Below, in pieces: positions 21,801-36,800 of a stretch of 64,000 nt of DNA. Position 1 is the first letter of the stretch. The number at the start of each line of letters is the position of its first letter. Both the position numbers and the translations under genes were made by a program. The notes under the pieces were generated by a model that saw nothing but the letters and a program-made list of their open reading frames with translations, made no database searches and was not told the origin of the DNA. The DNA comes from Owenia fusiformis (taxonomy: Eukaryota; Annelida; Polychaeta; Sabellida; Oweniidae): assembly GCA_903813345.2 (NCBI GenBank), contig CAIIXF020000011.1:377001-441000 (forward strand), given 5' to 3'.

Positions 21801-24800
21801 TTATCAAAATCAAGTCTGAAAGTGCACGATTATGCTACCTTGGTTTTGTGAAATCTATAATAAATATCGCAATTCCATTTCGCAAATATCGTCTGCTAGG
21901 GTTCGATCAAGCTGGAAAATGTGGCGCATATTATTCCACGATGTTCACAACAGAAGAGGTTTACGCTTATTCAGAGACAGGAGTCAGCCGTTAGAGATGA
22001 CTGACGATGAGATATTAAACAGATATCGCATGCTGAGGCCACTCATTCTTGAGTTGATTAATATATTAGATGGGGATCTAGCGTCAAGAACAAGGAATCC
22101 TCAGGCAATTCCATGTCAGCTAAAAGTATTCATTTCATTACGATTTTATGCTACAGGTTGTATGCAAATGATAAATGGAGATATATTCGGGGTATCCCAA
22201 CCTACTGTTTCGAACATTGTTGCTGAGGTATCGGCGGTTTTCTCTAGGTAGGCTATATCAGTCGGACTAATTACAAAGACACCGTGTCTTGTTTTCAAGA
22301 TGGGCTGCCTTCCAGTGACAGATCTAGATTTTCGCAAGATATATAGGTTATGTAGTGGGAGGGATTCAATATGGGTTTTATTATGATGGACAAAATGATA
22401 TTTACCGAGAGCCCGGAGGGTCAGAGGGAAATACCAAATTGTCCCTCACAATATGTGAAATATCAAATTGTCATGAGGAATAAACCCATATTTAATCCCG
22501 ACCAGTAAATTAGCTTTTTATTCCATGATATTCATAACTGTCTTCATAAAATCATTAGTTAGATTTTTCTATGAAAAAATGGTATATTTAATCAAAAAAA
22601 TATGACTTAGCTTTATGATATTTTTAAATATAAAAAAATTATTGTACATGTGTAACATAAACACATCAACATCAAAACATTCAGCAATACGCAAGCATTT
22701 TTGTCTGTGTCAGAGCGATGATGATAAAACTGGAATTCGTTTTTCACATAAGAACATCATTTTAGCATGCTATATCGACCCAACTGATTGAAAGAGGAAG
22801 CTTTGTTTGGCAAAAATTTTCAATACGATTTTTTTCTCAATATCAAAAATATTCCCGGTTATTCATCGGGAATTAGTAGTATCATGGGATAAATAGAGAT
22901 TATCCTATATGAGGTTCAGGATATTGAACTATAGGATGATCTGTTTATCCCATACCGATCTTGGTCATTTTGTTCACGCTGTTCAATTGGCCGGAGTTCA
23001 GAAAATGTCCAACAAACCGTAAGAATTCATTTAGAATAGCCTGATTTTCAGATATTCATCCACATTTATTTAATCCCAATATCATGAACCGACTATAGGA
23101 TGATCTGTTTATCCCATACCAATCTTGGTCATTTTGTTCACGCTGTTCAATTGGCCGGAGTTCAGAAAATGTCCAACCAACCGTAAGAATTCATTTAGAA
23201 TAGCCTGATTTTCAGATATTCATCCACATTTATTTCTGAAATCCTTGTTTAACAGGGATACGCTCATTTCCTTCCTTTAAACAGATCGCGATTGTCTGCC
23301 TTTTCTCCATTAACGTTTACAGTAATTATGCGCATGTTACAAAAATGAACCAATATCAACGGCGATTATGACGTCAGCGGGCAGATATACTATATCTGCC
23401 CGCTCAGAGCGGGACGTATAGCTATATCTGACCGCTGATAGAAATATATAGAGGTTATTTAATGGGAGGTTTTTGATACAGGGTATATCTGAGGGAAATA
23501 CAATATATCAACCCGAGAGACCGTAGGTACCGAGGGTTGATATATTGTATTTACCGAAGAATATACCCTGTATCAAAAAGCGAGCATTTAATAACTGATT
23601 TATTCTATACTTAGTAGATTGTGAGGAATAATAGCAAAGTCCCCTGGCTCAGTATCTACTCCCTGAATTTATGACGTCGTAGATCTGCTGAGCGGGAGAT
23701 ATATATATCTCCCGCTCACGTCACATATCAGTTATATTCCCGCATGTTATATACCTATAACACTACTAAGTATGGAATAAAAGTTTTTACAAACCAGCTT
23801 TATGTACCTATAACACGTCCAAGTATGGGATAAATATTTTTACATCCTTGAGATTTAAATGGATAAAACTAATTATACCATACTTGGGCGTGTTTCAGCG
23901 TGTTTCTGACCGGGCTAATATATTAAGTCAAGTATACACCAATGGGGCAAAAATCCCACTTGCCCCATTGAGTTCCAACTTTCCCATCGAATAACAACGG
24001 TGTTCCATGGGAACTTGATGACTTTGCCCCATTGAGTCCCCATCATGCCCAATCAAGCCCTACGGAGTCCCATCAAATCCCACCTTGGCTCATTGGTATA
24101 CGTCGAATTTTGCCCCATCGAATCCCACCTGGTCCCACGCGGTACCTCATGGGACTCGATGAGGCAAGATGGGGCAAAATCAGAGTCCAATGAAGCCCTC
24201 ATGGACCTCACGGACCTCATGGAGCAAAATCCCAATAGGTCTATTTTGAGCTCTAAGTTTAAATTTCCCGCGTTTCCAATTTATTTGCGATTAGCATACT
24301 GTTGCGTCTGCGTTTGCGTGAAGCGCGTAATACGACGCAAACCATGATTTGCGCTTGCGAATAATGTTGATTCGCAAGCGCAACGCAAATCGCAACGCTA
24401 ATTTAGCGCTGACCGGATAATGAGGGCTCGGGCCTTTTTAATAATTTTTAGTGCAAAGTTGTATTGAACTTTAAGACATGATTTAAACTGTAAAGGGGAA
24501 AAGTTAATTGTAAACCTACTTTTTGATATTTTTTTCGTAATTTTTTCGTATTTTTTCTGATTTTTTAAAGTGCTTCATACTAATATTATACAATTACAAA
24601 ATAGAGGGCAGCTAAGTGCCATAAATGATTTGTTTTTTTACACTGTTTCAAACACTCAGATAGTGACTTACTCAGCGTTATGGATTATAATCCTGTATTT
24701 AACCTTGTATTGTTTGTGTATAAAACAGTTGTGTCATTCACGTAGAGCTATTTATATACTGAATAGTTCTTTGTAATTACATGTGCCTGGTTTTGGCTAT

Positions 24801-27800
24801 TCAACCTAGATTCTTTGTTAGCAGCTGGGCAGCCAAACCCAGAAATCAATTGTCGCGGTGATTCGGCATTAACCTGAAAACTACGCGAAAATCGTGCTTT
24901 TCTACAGAATATAGTCCCGCCTCCAAAAATCATATAAAATGACACCTGTGCATAAATTGACTTTTAATATCGATAAACGTAATGGTTTTGGCCGATATTT
25001 CGGGAAACGTTTGGAGATATCGGTATGTAACTATATTTCACGAATAATAAGCAAAATAAGGTATGGTGGGTGAGAAAGAAGACCTCAAATAGAAAAGTTT
25101 TGAAACTGGGTTTCGATAATTTTGAAAATTGGGGTCGTATACATGTTTTGGGCATTTTTTTCTGAGATTAGTTATTTATGTGATTTAAGTACAAAACGAA
25201 CCCCCCTTAACTCGCGGACGTGATTTGAACGTTTTATTGCCCATTCTCATATATTTCTCGAGTTATCAGCCACTTAGTCAGCAGTTATTGATTTTCAGAA
25301 AAAAATGTTAATTCTCAGGGATCGATTTTGACATGGTCCCCTGAAGTTGTAAACACTCAATCTCGGATGAAACCCGTAGTTAGCCGATACAAAATAACCA
25401 GTAGATGATAAAATTGACGTATAGTTCCCAATTCCCGCATTAAGTTTTTGTTGGGAATTGATTTCTTCACGTCGAAAAAAATATGTGATTAGAAAATCAG
25501 CTAAATGACAAAAACAATTCTGAGGAAACATTAGTTCAGAATGTTTTGGGCAAATTTTTTTCTTATAGATCTGTGGTTAAAAATCTATTGATAAATAAAA
25601 AGTAGTCTAAAATACATATGGTGTCTAAATATAAAAATGCCTGGATAAGTACTTTTGTCAGGAGACTTGAATCAATTGCGGTCCAGTCATATTGTCGTGT
25701 CAAAATTACCCAAAATGGTGAAGCCCTGGTATTTGAAGAGGGTCGTCTTCGGACTCGAAGTTTTCAGTATTTTTAGCCTTTTAGCAACTAATTCTTGAAT
25801 TCAACGTATGCGTATGATCTAAATACGCATAAGTCAGCCGTATTGTGCATCAATTCGAAGTTCTTATGGCAATTTGAAGCCATCATCTGGAGCGGTTTCT
25901 ACTCTTGAATCCGCCAAATTGCTGAAATGCCAAAGGACCTTCTCAGGTCACGTGACCTGTTTTTTAAATTTTGCATTTCAGCCATAAAACAACAACATCG
26001 GTCATTCATAAATTGTTCGTGGATGGCGTTGAGCACCAACTTGGCATTACTGTACTTAAAATCAAGAGAGAATGTCAAACAAAACAATAATCGCTAACTG
26101 TTTTATCATTTTTTAGTTGATTCCAAGGGGTCTTTCCCTTTCGTTCGTAATTTTAAAGTATCGATGGCGCTGAAAACAAATTGAACTGGCTCAGCCTATT
26201 TGAACGGATTTTAGTAGATTCATGGATATTTAGATCAACCGATAGTGTTTACAGGATTCAGGGATTCCAGGTGATTACGATGGAGTTCACGGCTTTTAAG
26301 TAAGTTCAGTATTTCTGTTAGATAACGTAGTTTGAAAACACATAATTTGAATAATGATGGTGTAATTTTTGATTTTTGAAATTTTTTAAAGTTAGAGGCA
26401 ATCTCATCAAATTTCAGTATCTTTTATTGCACATAGGATTCTAGAAATTTACTCACACATTGATGTGATAATAAATATTGTATATTTGATGTAAATAGCA
26501 TCAGGGTCTTGGAGTTAAGCTCGATGTCAGCGCCTCCAAATGACCCATGTTGTTTCAAAATTAGGGACCATATTTTGGGTCATATTGCGCATGCGCCAAA
26601 TATATAGCTATTTCTTTTGTGCATTTCCAGAAAGCAGGTTCCAGAACTCCTTGATTCTGCCTCTGCTTCGATGTGCCTACCAGATTTAATTTGTGGATTT
26701 CACAGGGGATTTCAATGTCATCTTCCCTCTCTGAATCTGAACAGCAATGCCTCAGTCATATTTGTGACTTCCCAAGACTAGATTTGCTTGTTATGTGAGT
26801 ATAGGTGTAACCTTACATGTGTTGTGCAAATTCAAGAAATTAATGCTGTACAGTAACAGTGTATATTGTTGGTTTGCGACAAAGTCAAGGTAGTTCCGTA
26901 AAATGTTTACAATGTTTCTTGACCTGAGTGGCGAGCGAACATTTACAGGGCTGCAGGGGCCTGGGAACCAACAAGGGGGGGGGGCAAGTTTCTGGTCTTA
27001 GAAAAAACTTCAGCGAAAAAAATGTTTGGACCCCTACAACCAAGTTTTGACATTTGAGGCCCATTATGTTGAAACTTTGGCCTAAAATTAAAAAATAAGG
27101 CCTTGGAAGCCCCCATTATGACCAAAAAAGCCCACTTTCTGGGGCCTTAAGACTTTTTTGGACCAAAATTTAATTTGGCCCATTTTTTTCTGAGCCCACC
27201 CAAATGACGAGGCCCCGGCCCTTAGCCCCCCCCCCCAGATCCGCCAGTGATTAATTAATTATATTATGGTCACATTAAGGTCTCATGATAGTTATCAGAA
27301 ATTTACACCAAACAGGAAATGAAATAATCATGTTATTTTAAAGTTTTTTGAATGAAGTAAGATAACTGAGTTCCGCTTTGATCTTCAGTCAGTTGTAGTA
27401 CTCCCATATATCATTTACATGGCCAGGATCACAATGGTTATTGTCAAAATGACCTTTACCATCAAAATAGCTTTTTCAGCTTAATAAAAAATATATATAA
27501 CTTTTTCAGGAAATGCCTTGCAAAAGTAGAATAGAGGACCAACAACAATGCCTTGACTCAACCTAGAACAGAAATTATGTTCAAATCCTCTGATGGAGAA
27601 CACTAGGTAAACTGTTTTTTTTTTTTAAGGTTATTTTATTTCCATATTTAAGACATATATAAACATACAATAATACAATAATACATGAATATGGAGAAAC
27701 AAGCCTACGTTTGCACATTATTGGCTTGTGAAAATACATTTTATACAGTGGATATTTACACATACAATAGTAGTGTCATAATTTACATAAATGCAGTGTT

Positions 27801-30800
27801 CAGATGGGATGAAGATGAGTGATGATGATATGAAATTTGGCAAGGTACAGTAGCTATGGCACTTCACAATATTTTATTAATAAAATCTGATGATAGATTT
27901 ATAAGTGTGTTTGTTTTCATGTAACTAACTGAAGTTGGCATACCGTATATATCATCTAAAATTTTAAACAAACTGTTTTAAACACTTAGCCTTATTTTGT
28001 AGTCTAACCAAAAGTTGTTAAAATGTAACAAAACTTTGGTTTTGATTTTAAAAAATGTATTGATAAATAAGCAAGAAATGAACTATCTATGCATGTGTGT
28101 CATGAAAATGTTTCAGAGAAAAATGCATTTTAAAATTATATTCCTCGTAGAAGCAATATTTAAAACATAATATTTGCTTCTTTTCCTAAAACAGTAAGCT
28201 AATCAACATTGGATTATTTTGAAAGTTTAAGGAGACTATACTATTGGGTATATTGAAATTTACCACATATTCAACCACTAGATATATACTTACCTAAGTC
28301 CCCAATCCCCAGCTTTCAGTGTTAATTTTGCAATTGTACAGACAGATCTAATTAATTTCGCAGTAATTAATTTAATCTGAAGTTAGAATATACCAGAAAA
28401 TCCACCTGTTACCTGATTGGTTGTTGAATTTGTTGATCATGAACCTGATTGGCTGCCTGGTTTAAGGCACATGTGGGCGTTTGCGTGACTCAACGGGGAT
28501 TCCCATTTCCCCTCGCTAGCCGAGGAATCGATTATGCCTGATTTTGAAAATTTTGAAAAAATCTAAAGTGATCCCAATTAACTTGAATTTTCATCAGTTT
28601 TAGTCATGGGCTTTCAACAGAAGGGAAGTATTGCCTTGGGTTTTAAAAATTGGAGAAAATGCTTCTTGTACACATTCCAAGAAAAATCTTATTTTGTACT
28701 TTTCATGAATGATTTAACTCAAAAATAAAAACATGATTATCTCATCTGCATACATGTTGATAATTTAATATAAAATGGAATTCATCACAATTATGGCAAT
28801 AATAAATGTGAACATTCTCCCACAAATTATATTTTTACTGGAATGTCTTCTTGAATTATTACCCACAATGCAACATTTGAAGAGATATTATTTACTAGTA
28901 ATATGTAGATTTCAAGTATGATATCACATTGACTGAATTTTGAAAACTTTGAATTGTGTAAATCAAGATTATTTCTAATAACTAGTCCATTGTTATATTG
29001 TCATATTGATTACAGAAAACATGATTTTTTCCTATCAAGTTTCTTATAATATAACATTAATATTCATGTATTTTTCTAATTTTTCAGATTTTTTTGTGTT
29101 GGCTGAAGATGTTCCCTGCCATAGGTGCAAAAATGACTGGCTTCAAAGGTTACTAGATACTTATCAACAATATCAAGCTCAGATTTACAACTTCACATGA
29201 ATCAATCAACAAAAATGAAGGAGAAACGTTACAGCATTCACCATCACCTATTAATGGTACAGTTAAATCAACTTTGTCTGATCTGAAAAACTCAGTTCCT
29301 GATGAAACACAATGGAGATTATAAGACCAGACCATGTCCATAACAGCAAAGTATTGATAAGGTGAAAACAAAATGATACTGTGCAATGTTAACGAGATGC
29401 CAAGAACTATATACTCAAAATGATAACAATGAATGATAACACGACTTTGATGTTGACATGAAAATTGAACTATAAAGAGAGTCAGTTAGCAGGGACAATT
29501 TGATTCTCCTGTCTTCCAACTCTTTGAGGTAATGATTTATGATTCAAAATTAGATAAGGATATATTGGAAAATACTAATATTGGAAATATTCTGAAAAAT
29601 ACTATTTGTTGGAAAGATTTATAGGCTGTCCCAAAAGTATGGGACCCCATAGGCAGAATGTACCAATGCCCCCATTGTCATATGTGATTTTAAAGCTTAT
29701 CCAAAGTTACATTGATTTGCCAAGTATGATGTGTCAATTCCCAAATTGGAAAAAGGTTACAGATTTTTCAAAATTTAGTTTCTGGCTACAGTTGAAGTTC
29801 AGTTTTACACTAAATTAGTAGTAGTGTGTCTTATGTTTTATGTTATATAATACATACTGTGAAGGCATTGGTATATGTCTGCCTAGGGAGTCCCATACTT
29901 TCTGGACACCCTGTACACTGGTACATTGGTAAATAGTTTTTAAAATCTAAGTTTTTCATTTTAACCAAATTAATGATTATTTCTGCTTATCTAAAATTTT
30001 GGTTGTCTATCCATTGAATCTGTGAGTTTTTGGCATGACCCCCCTCCTCACAGGGGCTGTGTTGAGAAAAAGGGTTAGAAATATGTCGCTGGAATTATGA
30101 AATTATGATTTAAAAAAAAATGTTAACTGTATTTTTACATGTTTTTATTCTCATTTTCTGCTAAATCAGCATGCAACCTGGTGGATGGATGCCACATATA
30201 TCTTGTCATTAAAATACCAAGAAAACAACCTATCAGTTATTTCACATGGCCTCCATTTTGAATTTTTAAATATATTTTGTCATCAAAATGTCTTCCATTC
30301 ATGGTATTCAATTTGAATTTGTACAACTTTGATGTACAACTTCAAAGTCTATAGCTGACCAACTTTCGGAGCTCTGGAGGATAGAACTTCATACAAATCG
30401 ACAGGTGCTATGCTCATTGAGAGTGATATTTATTTGTTTTTGTCTTGTCCTATTATTTTCTGTTAAAAAGCTAGAACGAGATTCATGAAAACTGAATTTT
30501 TGAGAATATCCTCATTCCAAAAACTTGGTCAAATGTATCAAGTTTTAATGTCATTTGGTCAATTTTTCAATTACACACTTCCTGTCTGTCTAGATCTACA
30601 TTTATTATCCCATCGAACGAAGTTCATTTTACGATTTTTGCTGTAACTCAAAATATAGTGGAGCGATTTTTTATGTCACCACCAAAAGTGGTGACATATT
30701 GTTATGGTCTCCGTTTTTTTGCGATGGCGGTTGGTGGTTGGCGTCCGGCGTCTGGCGTCCGGCGTCTGTAACAATTTCTTACAACTTCCTATAACTTAAC

Positions 30801-33800
30801 AAATACTGTTTAGACTGACTTCAATTTTTTTCTAAATCATCTACATGTTCTCAGAAGTTCAAATCTGACTTTAGATTTGACCTTCAATGACCTTCTCAAG
30901 GTCAAAAAGGTCTTTTTTCAACTTGCTTCACATTGACTAAATTTTTTTTCAAAATCATCTACATGTTCTCAGAAATTCAAATCTGACTTTAGATTTGACT
31001 TTAGATTTGACGTTTGACCTTCAAATCTGACTTTAGATTTGACATTTGACCTTCAATGACCTTCTCAAGGTCAAAAAAAGGTCAAAAAGGTCTGTTTTCA
31101 ACTTGCTTCACATTGACTAAATTTTTTTTTCAAAATCATCTACGTGTTCTCAGAAATTCAAATCTGACTTAAGATTTGACTTTAGATTTGACATTTCACC
31201 TTCAATGACCTTCTCAAGGTCAAAAAAGGTCAAAAAGGTCTTTTTTCAACTTGCTTCAAATTGACTAATTTTTTTTTCAAAATCATCTACATGTTCTCAG
31301 GAATTCAAATCTGACTTTAGATTTGACTTAAGATTTGACATTTGACCTTCAATGACCTTCTCAAAGTCAAAAAAGGTCAAAAAGGTCTTTTTTCAACTTG
31401 CTTCAAATTGACTAAATTTTTTTTTCAAAATCATCTACATGTTCTCAGAAATTCAAATCTGACTTTAGATTTGACATTTGACCTTCAATGACCTTCTCAA
31501 TGTCAAAAAGGGTCAAAAAGATCTGTTTTCAACTTGCTTCAAATTGACCAAACTTGCTTCAAATTGACTAAATTTTTTTTTCAAAATCATCTACATGTTC
31601 TCAGAAATTCAAATATGACTTTAGATTTGACATTTGACCTTCAATGACCTTCTCAAGGTCAAAAAAGGTCAAAAAGATCTGTTTTCAACTTGCTTCAAAT
31701 TGACCAAATTTTTTTTTCAAAATCATCTACATCTTTTCTGAAGTTCAAAAGATGATTCTCGGTTTGGAGAACGAAGTTCATCAATCTAAATGAGCATTAT
31801 CCCTGCTTCGGACAAATTTGATTTTTTTTACATAATATAGATATGAATGTCTTCTTTTGAATAGTTATAATTTAATTTGGGTAATATTTCTAGATTTTTC
31901 ACAAAAAATATATTAGCGCAGTACCCTGATGAACTTCTTTCCCCAAATCGAGACTTGTATTTTATTGAATCGGTCTAATTGAGCGTTATCCCTGCTTCAG
32001 ACCAATTTGTTATTTTTACAACTTGTAGATGTAAATGTCCTCTTTTGAATATTCATAGTTTAATTTGGGTAATATTTCTATATTTTCAATGAAAAAAATT
32101 ACTAGCCCCGGAGACTGTTCTCCAAACCGAGAATCGTCCTTTGACTTTACAAGTTCTTAGAAGTTCAAATCTGACTTTAGATTTGACCTTTGACCTTCAA
32201 TGACCTTCTCAAGGTCGAAAAAGTCTTTTTTCAATTTGCTTCAAATTGACTAATTTTTTTTCAAAATCATCTACATGTTCTCAGAAGTTCAAATCTGATT
32301 TTAGATTTGACATTTGACCTTCAATGACCTTTTCAAAGTCAAAAAGGTCTTTTTTCAACTTGCTTCAAATTTACTTAATTTTTTTTTCAAAATCATCTAC
32401 ATGTTCTCAGAAGTTCAAATCTGACTTAACATTTGACATTTGACCTTCAATGACCTTCTCAATGTCAAAAAAAGTCAAAGAGGTATTTTTTCAACTTGCT
32501 TCAAATTGACGAATTTTTTTTTCAAAATCATCTACATGTTCTAAGAAGTTCAAATCAAACTTTCTTAAGGTCAAAAGGTATTTTCCAACTTTCTTTAAAT
32601 TGATCAAATTGTTTTAGGTGGTGACATTTTTCATATTTGGTATGTGAATACTATAAGCATTGCACACTGTCTAAAGACACTTTTGATAGAAGGCGGCCAT
32701 TTTGAAAAATGGCTCCATTTTAACGTATTTTACTATAACTCGAAAAGTAGTGGAGCGATTTTGTTCATATTTGGTATGTGAAAACTATAAGCATGGCACA
32801 CTGTCCTATGACACTTTTGGTACAAGGCGGCCATTTTGAAAAATGGCCCCCATTTTAATGTATTTTACTATAACTCGAAAAGTAGTGGAGCAATTTTGTT
32901 CATATTTAGTATGTGAATACTATAAGCATGGCACACTGTCCTATGACACTTTTGGTAGAAGGCGGCCATTTTGAAAAAATTTTGAAAAATGGCCGCCATT
33001 TTAACATATTTTACTATAACTCAAAAAGTAGTAGAGCGATTTTGTTCATATTTGGTATGTGAATACTATAAGCATGGCACACTGTCTATTTCTAATGACA
33101 CCTTTGGTAGAAGGTGGCCATTTTGAAAAATGGCCGCCATTTTAACGTATTTTACTATAACTCGAAAAGTATTGGAGCGATGTTGTTCATATTTGATATG
33201 TGAATACTTTAAGTATGGCACATTGTCTAATTAAACTTTGGGGAGTAGTCGGCCATTTTGAAAAATGGCCACCATTTTTATGTGTGTTATTTTACAAGTA
33301 TGTGTGCGATTTTTCGAAAATTTTAGAGATGGCTACTTAAAAGCATATTATTTCTCCTGATGACAACTTGGCTAGTGAGCAACCATTTTGAAAATGGTGG
33401 CCTTTCTGGGGTGTTGTTTTATGATATTTGCATTCGTTTGTAAAAATGCCAGCCATTTCTGTTCGATGGGATTCGCTACGCTTTGGCATTGCCGTTGTTC
33501 TGGTTTCTATCATGTCTATCTGTGTCTGAAATTGGGGCACACTTTAAAATCACTTCCCTATGAATGATGATGAATTCATTCCCTTATAGTATGGTTTAGA
33601 AGGTATCAATCAAGTTCTGCTATATTGAACACATGCAATATTATATAAATTGTATTGAATATCATGAAAATAAAGTGAATTATTGATAATATTTAAAATA
33701 ATTATAACATCTGTCTGTGTCATATTTGTTGTTAGCATAATTTTTACAAAATTTGCAATTATATCCCCAGCATGAAAACATTAAATATTGCATTATTAGA

Positions 33801-36800
33801 GCAAAAGTATGTACCAGGCATAATTCTGTTACAAATGCTAGGTATAACATTTTCAACAAATGAGTATTCTCGATTTGAAGAACGAAGTTCATCACTCTAG
33901 CGTTACCCTGCTTTGCACAATTCTTTTACATTATTTAGGCTAGATTTGAATGTCTTCTTTTGAAAAGATTTAATTTGGGTGATATTATGAGTGCAGTAAA
34001 CTTATGAACTTCTTTCTCCAATTCTAGACTAATTGTATTTTATTGAATCGGTCTACTGCACGTTACCCCTGCTTCGAACAATGGTGATGTTTTTACATCT
34101 TGCAGAATTAAGTGTGTTCTTTTGAATATTCATGATTTAATTTGGGTGATATTTCTAAATTTTTCATTAAAAAATTATGAGCCCAAGAGACTGTTCTCCG
34201 TACGGCGACGTCTCCTTTTATTCCAGTCCAGGCATAAATTCTATGCTAAATTTTATATTCGAACACGAATGTATTCACGCCTTCTATAAAATGTAAACAA
34301 AGTCAACATTTCACGCGGGGTGTATTCGACAATATTACCCCTGCTTTTCGGTCTATATTTCTTAATTATATTCTCATTCTCAAGCTACTATTTTTACCAT
34401 TAGCAACCAATTAAAAACTTAGGCCTACAATGGAGTGATTGGATCAATATTTTTATGAATTAGACAATGGTTGCCTCAAGTTAAGCCCCTTCAGTGATAA
34501 TTGAAGAAATGTAACCTCTTGCAATGATATACAAATGTCATTCATGTACATTATGAATATACTTTTCCATATATTATTGCCATTCCTTATTTATGCCCCA
34601 GCATTGAACATTCTCAGATTCCAATTTCAATATAATATTCAGTTGAAAATCAAAATTAACGTTATTATTCTATATTTTCTGAGTTTTCTGATTTAGTTAC
34701 ATTTACCAATAGAATTTATATTTTCTATGGTAACCGGGTACTACTAGTAATCGGTATGTTATAATTTGCCTTTTGGGTCACTGTACTCAGTGACCGGTAT
34801 CATTGACCTCCTGTGGAATGTATTTGACAAGTACATTGCTCACTCTAGAATAGACATCGGGAGACGGTAAAGAGCCGATTAAATACAAATAATCGCGCGT
34901 GTTATGCAGTTTTAAGGTATGTGCAGTACCTATATGATATAGACTTTCTTTTAATCTCGTTGGTCAAGCGATTTACCAAGAACAAATCGGTTGAAGAGCT
35001 CACTAAACTCGTCGAATGTCAGAAGGAAAATCGCCATTCAGCTGATTCCAAATCGAGTCAGCCCCGATAAGGACAGCTCATTTCAACTTAATGTCCAGCG
35101 AATCTGTCTAGTATAGATCCAGACACACTTATATGAAGGGACATAGACCACTCACGTCATGACTTATAAAGTTACACCTTGAAATCTGAAAATACATGTT
35201 ACGAAGTCGAAAACAACAGTTCAAACTGCCTACCGAACTAGTGGTTTTTATTCGATTGTTTCAAGGGGTCTTCAAAATTCTCGCAATGAAAGTTCAAATT
35301 ACCCTACTTATATTGAAGTTGCGTGATCGAAACCTATTTAAATCGTAAAAAGAAACTATACATTATGTCTCTGCCAAGTATAAAGTCTAAATATTCTGTA
35401 GTTTTTACAGGATTAGAATATCTATTCGGGAAGTGGAGATTCTGGACGTATGCCGAGAATTTTTAATCACCGGCGCGTAGTGATAATCGTGACGTCATAT
35501 TTTGGTTTGGCCGCCCAGCTGTAGGGCAGGCTGAAATGAATAAGTGTGAAAATAAAATGAATTACAGGGTGAGGCAAAAATGTCATCCAAAGAAATGTTA
35601 TTAACTCATTCATCCAGTATGAGTTGAAATCATATTTAGTTAATTTTACCATGTAAAATCTTTTTGCATTTTACCATGTTTCATGGGTCCATTCCTCAAG
35701 GTCACAATTCTATGGCCATTCTACAAATTTCAGCCTCGTCCCTTCAAGCAGACCTGCACAGGTCGGTTGAGGTTGTAAGTTCATGGTCACAGAAATTGTT
35801 CTCCTACTTGTTGTAGGGGTTGACATTATCTCAGAGATAGCCCGTAGTCATGAGATGAGGCTGGCATTTTGGACCATGTTTTCGTTTTATAGCCATAAAA
35901 TCCCGACTATTGGGGCAGGGCCAATTAAACTTAGTAAAATGAAAGAACATTAAACAAGGTTTTATTATGCGAAGTAACATTTTAACAGATGCGGAATTAG
36001 TTTGGGCTACATTTTTGGCTCACTCGGTATTAGACTGCACTTTGATAGTATTTATGATGTCATATGTTGGGTAAAAGGCGATGATTTAACCTACTTTTGA
36101 TGGCAAATTCCTTTTATTATGAATGAAATAGTGGCAGGTACTATTTATATTTAATGAGCCATAAAATAGTAGGTTGATCTGGCAGTTGTTAGTTGAATTC
36201 GCTATTACTACTTGTAATGGGGTTTCAAAGCCCATGGTCACCTATGTAGTTTCTTCATCCTAGGTCAAATCGACCCAAGAATGGTGTTACATGTATATTA
36301 GATGCAGCATTTATTGATTTCTGGAATCACAGCACCCCTAAGCGTAATCATAATTCCGTCGACCTACAGCATAGGCCGAGGGAAAAGAAGTAGGAAGGAA
36401 GGCATAAGTTTACTCTTTACTACTTTTACATAGACCTATGGCCTAAAGATAAGTTTGGGATCCCTTATTAAAACCAAAACCTCATGGTAGCTATAACCAT
36501 ATACATACTTTGCAAGTTTATCAAAAAACAGAAAAATGTTTTGAAATGGTCAATATTGATCACTTAAAACTGTAGTGCTCAATTCCAGTAGGCTGCCATC
36601 TTTTAAAATTTCACTCAGGAAGTGATGTCATCGACTCTCAACTTTGCATATAACATTAGGTAAGGAGCTATTAGAAATACTAAACCAGCTGAATATTTCT
36701 TTCAATTTGGTCTATGATTAAAGTCCTTTTGATGATCTCTTCTTTAGTTCTAAGTTGACAACTCCTGAAAATATTTTTACACTGAAGATAAGGGCTTCTT

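Larger units (their letters stand above)
21340..24430. mobile_element. PIF/Harbinger-type DNA transposon, degenerate, with nested insertions
   Basis: Inverted ends cctcattatccggtcgacgc (about 21350) and gcgctgaccggataatgagg (about 24424) enclose about 3.1 kb, including a HARBI1-like N-terminal coding fragment. No DDE nuclease region is seen. The interior has nested palindromes and a second repeat family at 23930-24240. Both ends carry subterminal cgcaaatcgcaacgc-like repeats. Confidence 0.65.
30640..33320 (+). repeat. Tandem array, about 135-bp unit, rich in ggcggccatttt palindromes
   Basis: Units carry tagtggagcgattttgttc, then atatttggtatgtgaatact, then ggccattttgaaaaatggcc. gtggagc-like landmarks fall at 30658, 32750, 32884, 33021 and 33172. 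The first unit is split by a 1.96 kb insertion (30674-32636). The GCCGCCATTTT parts resemble YY1 binding sites. Confidence 0.75.

Noticed and set aside
21340-24430. Functional HARBI1 host gene
   Set aside because: Only the N-terminal helix-turn-helix part is present, between transposon ends, with no DDE region.
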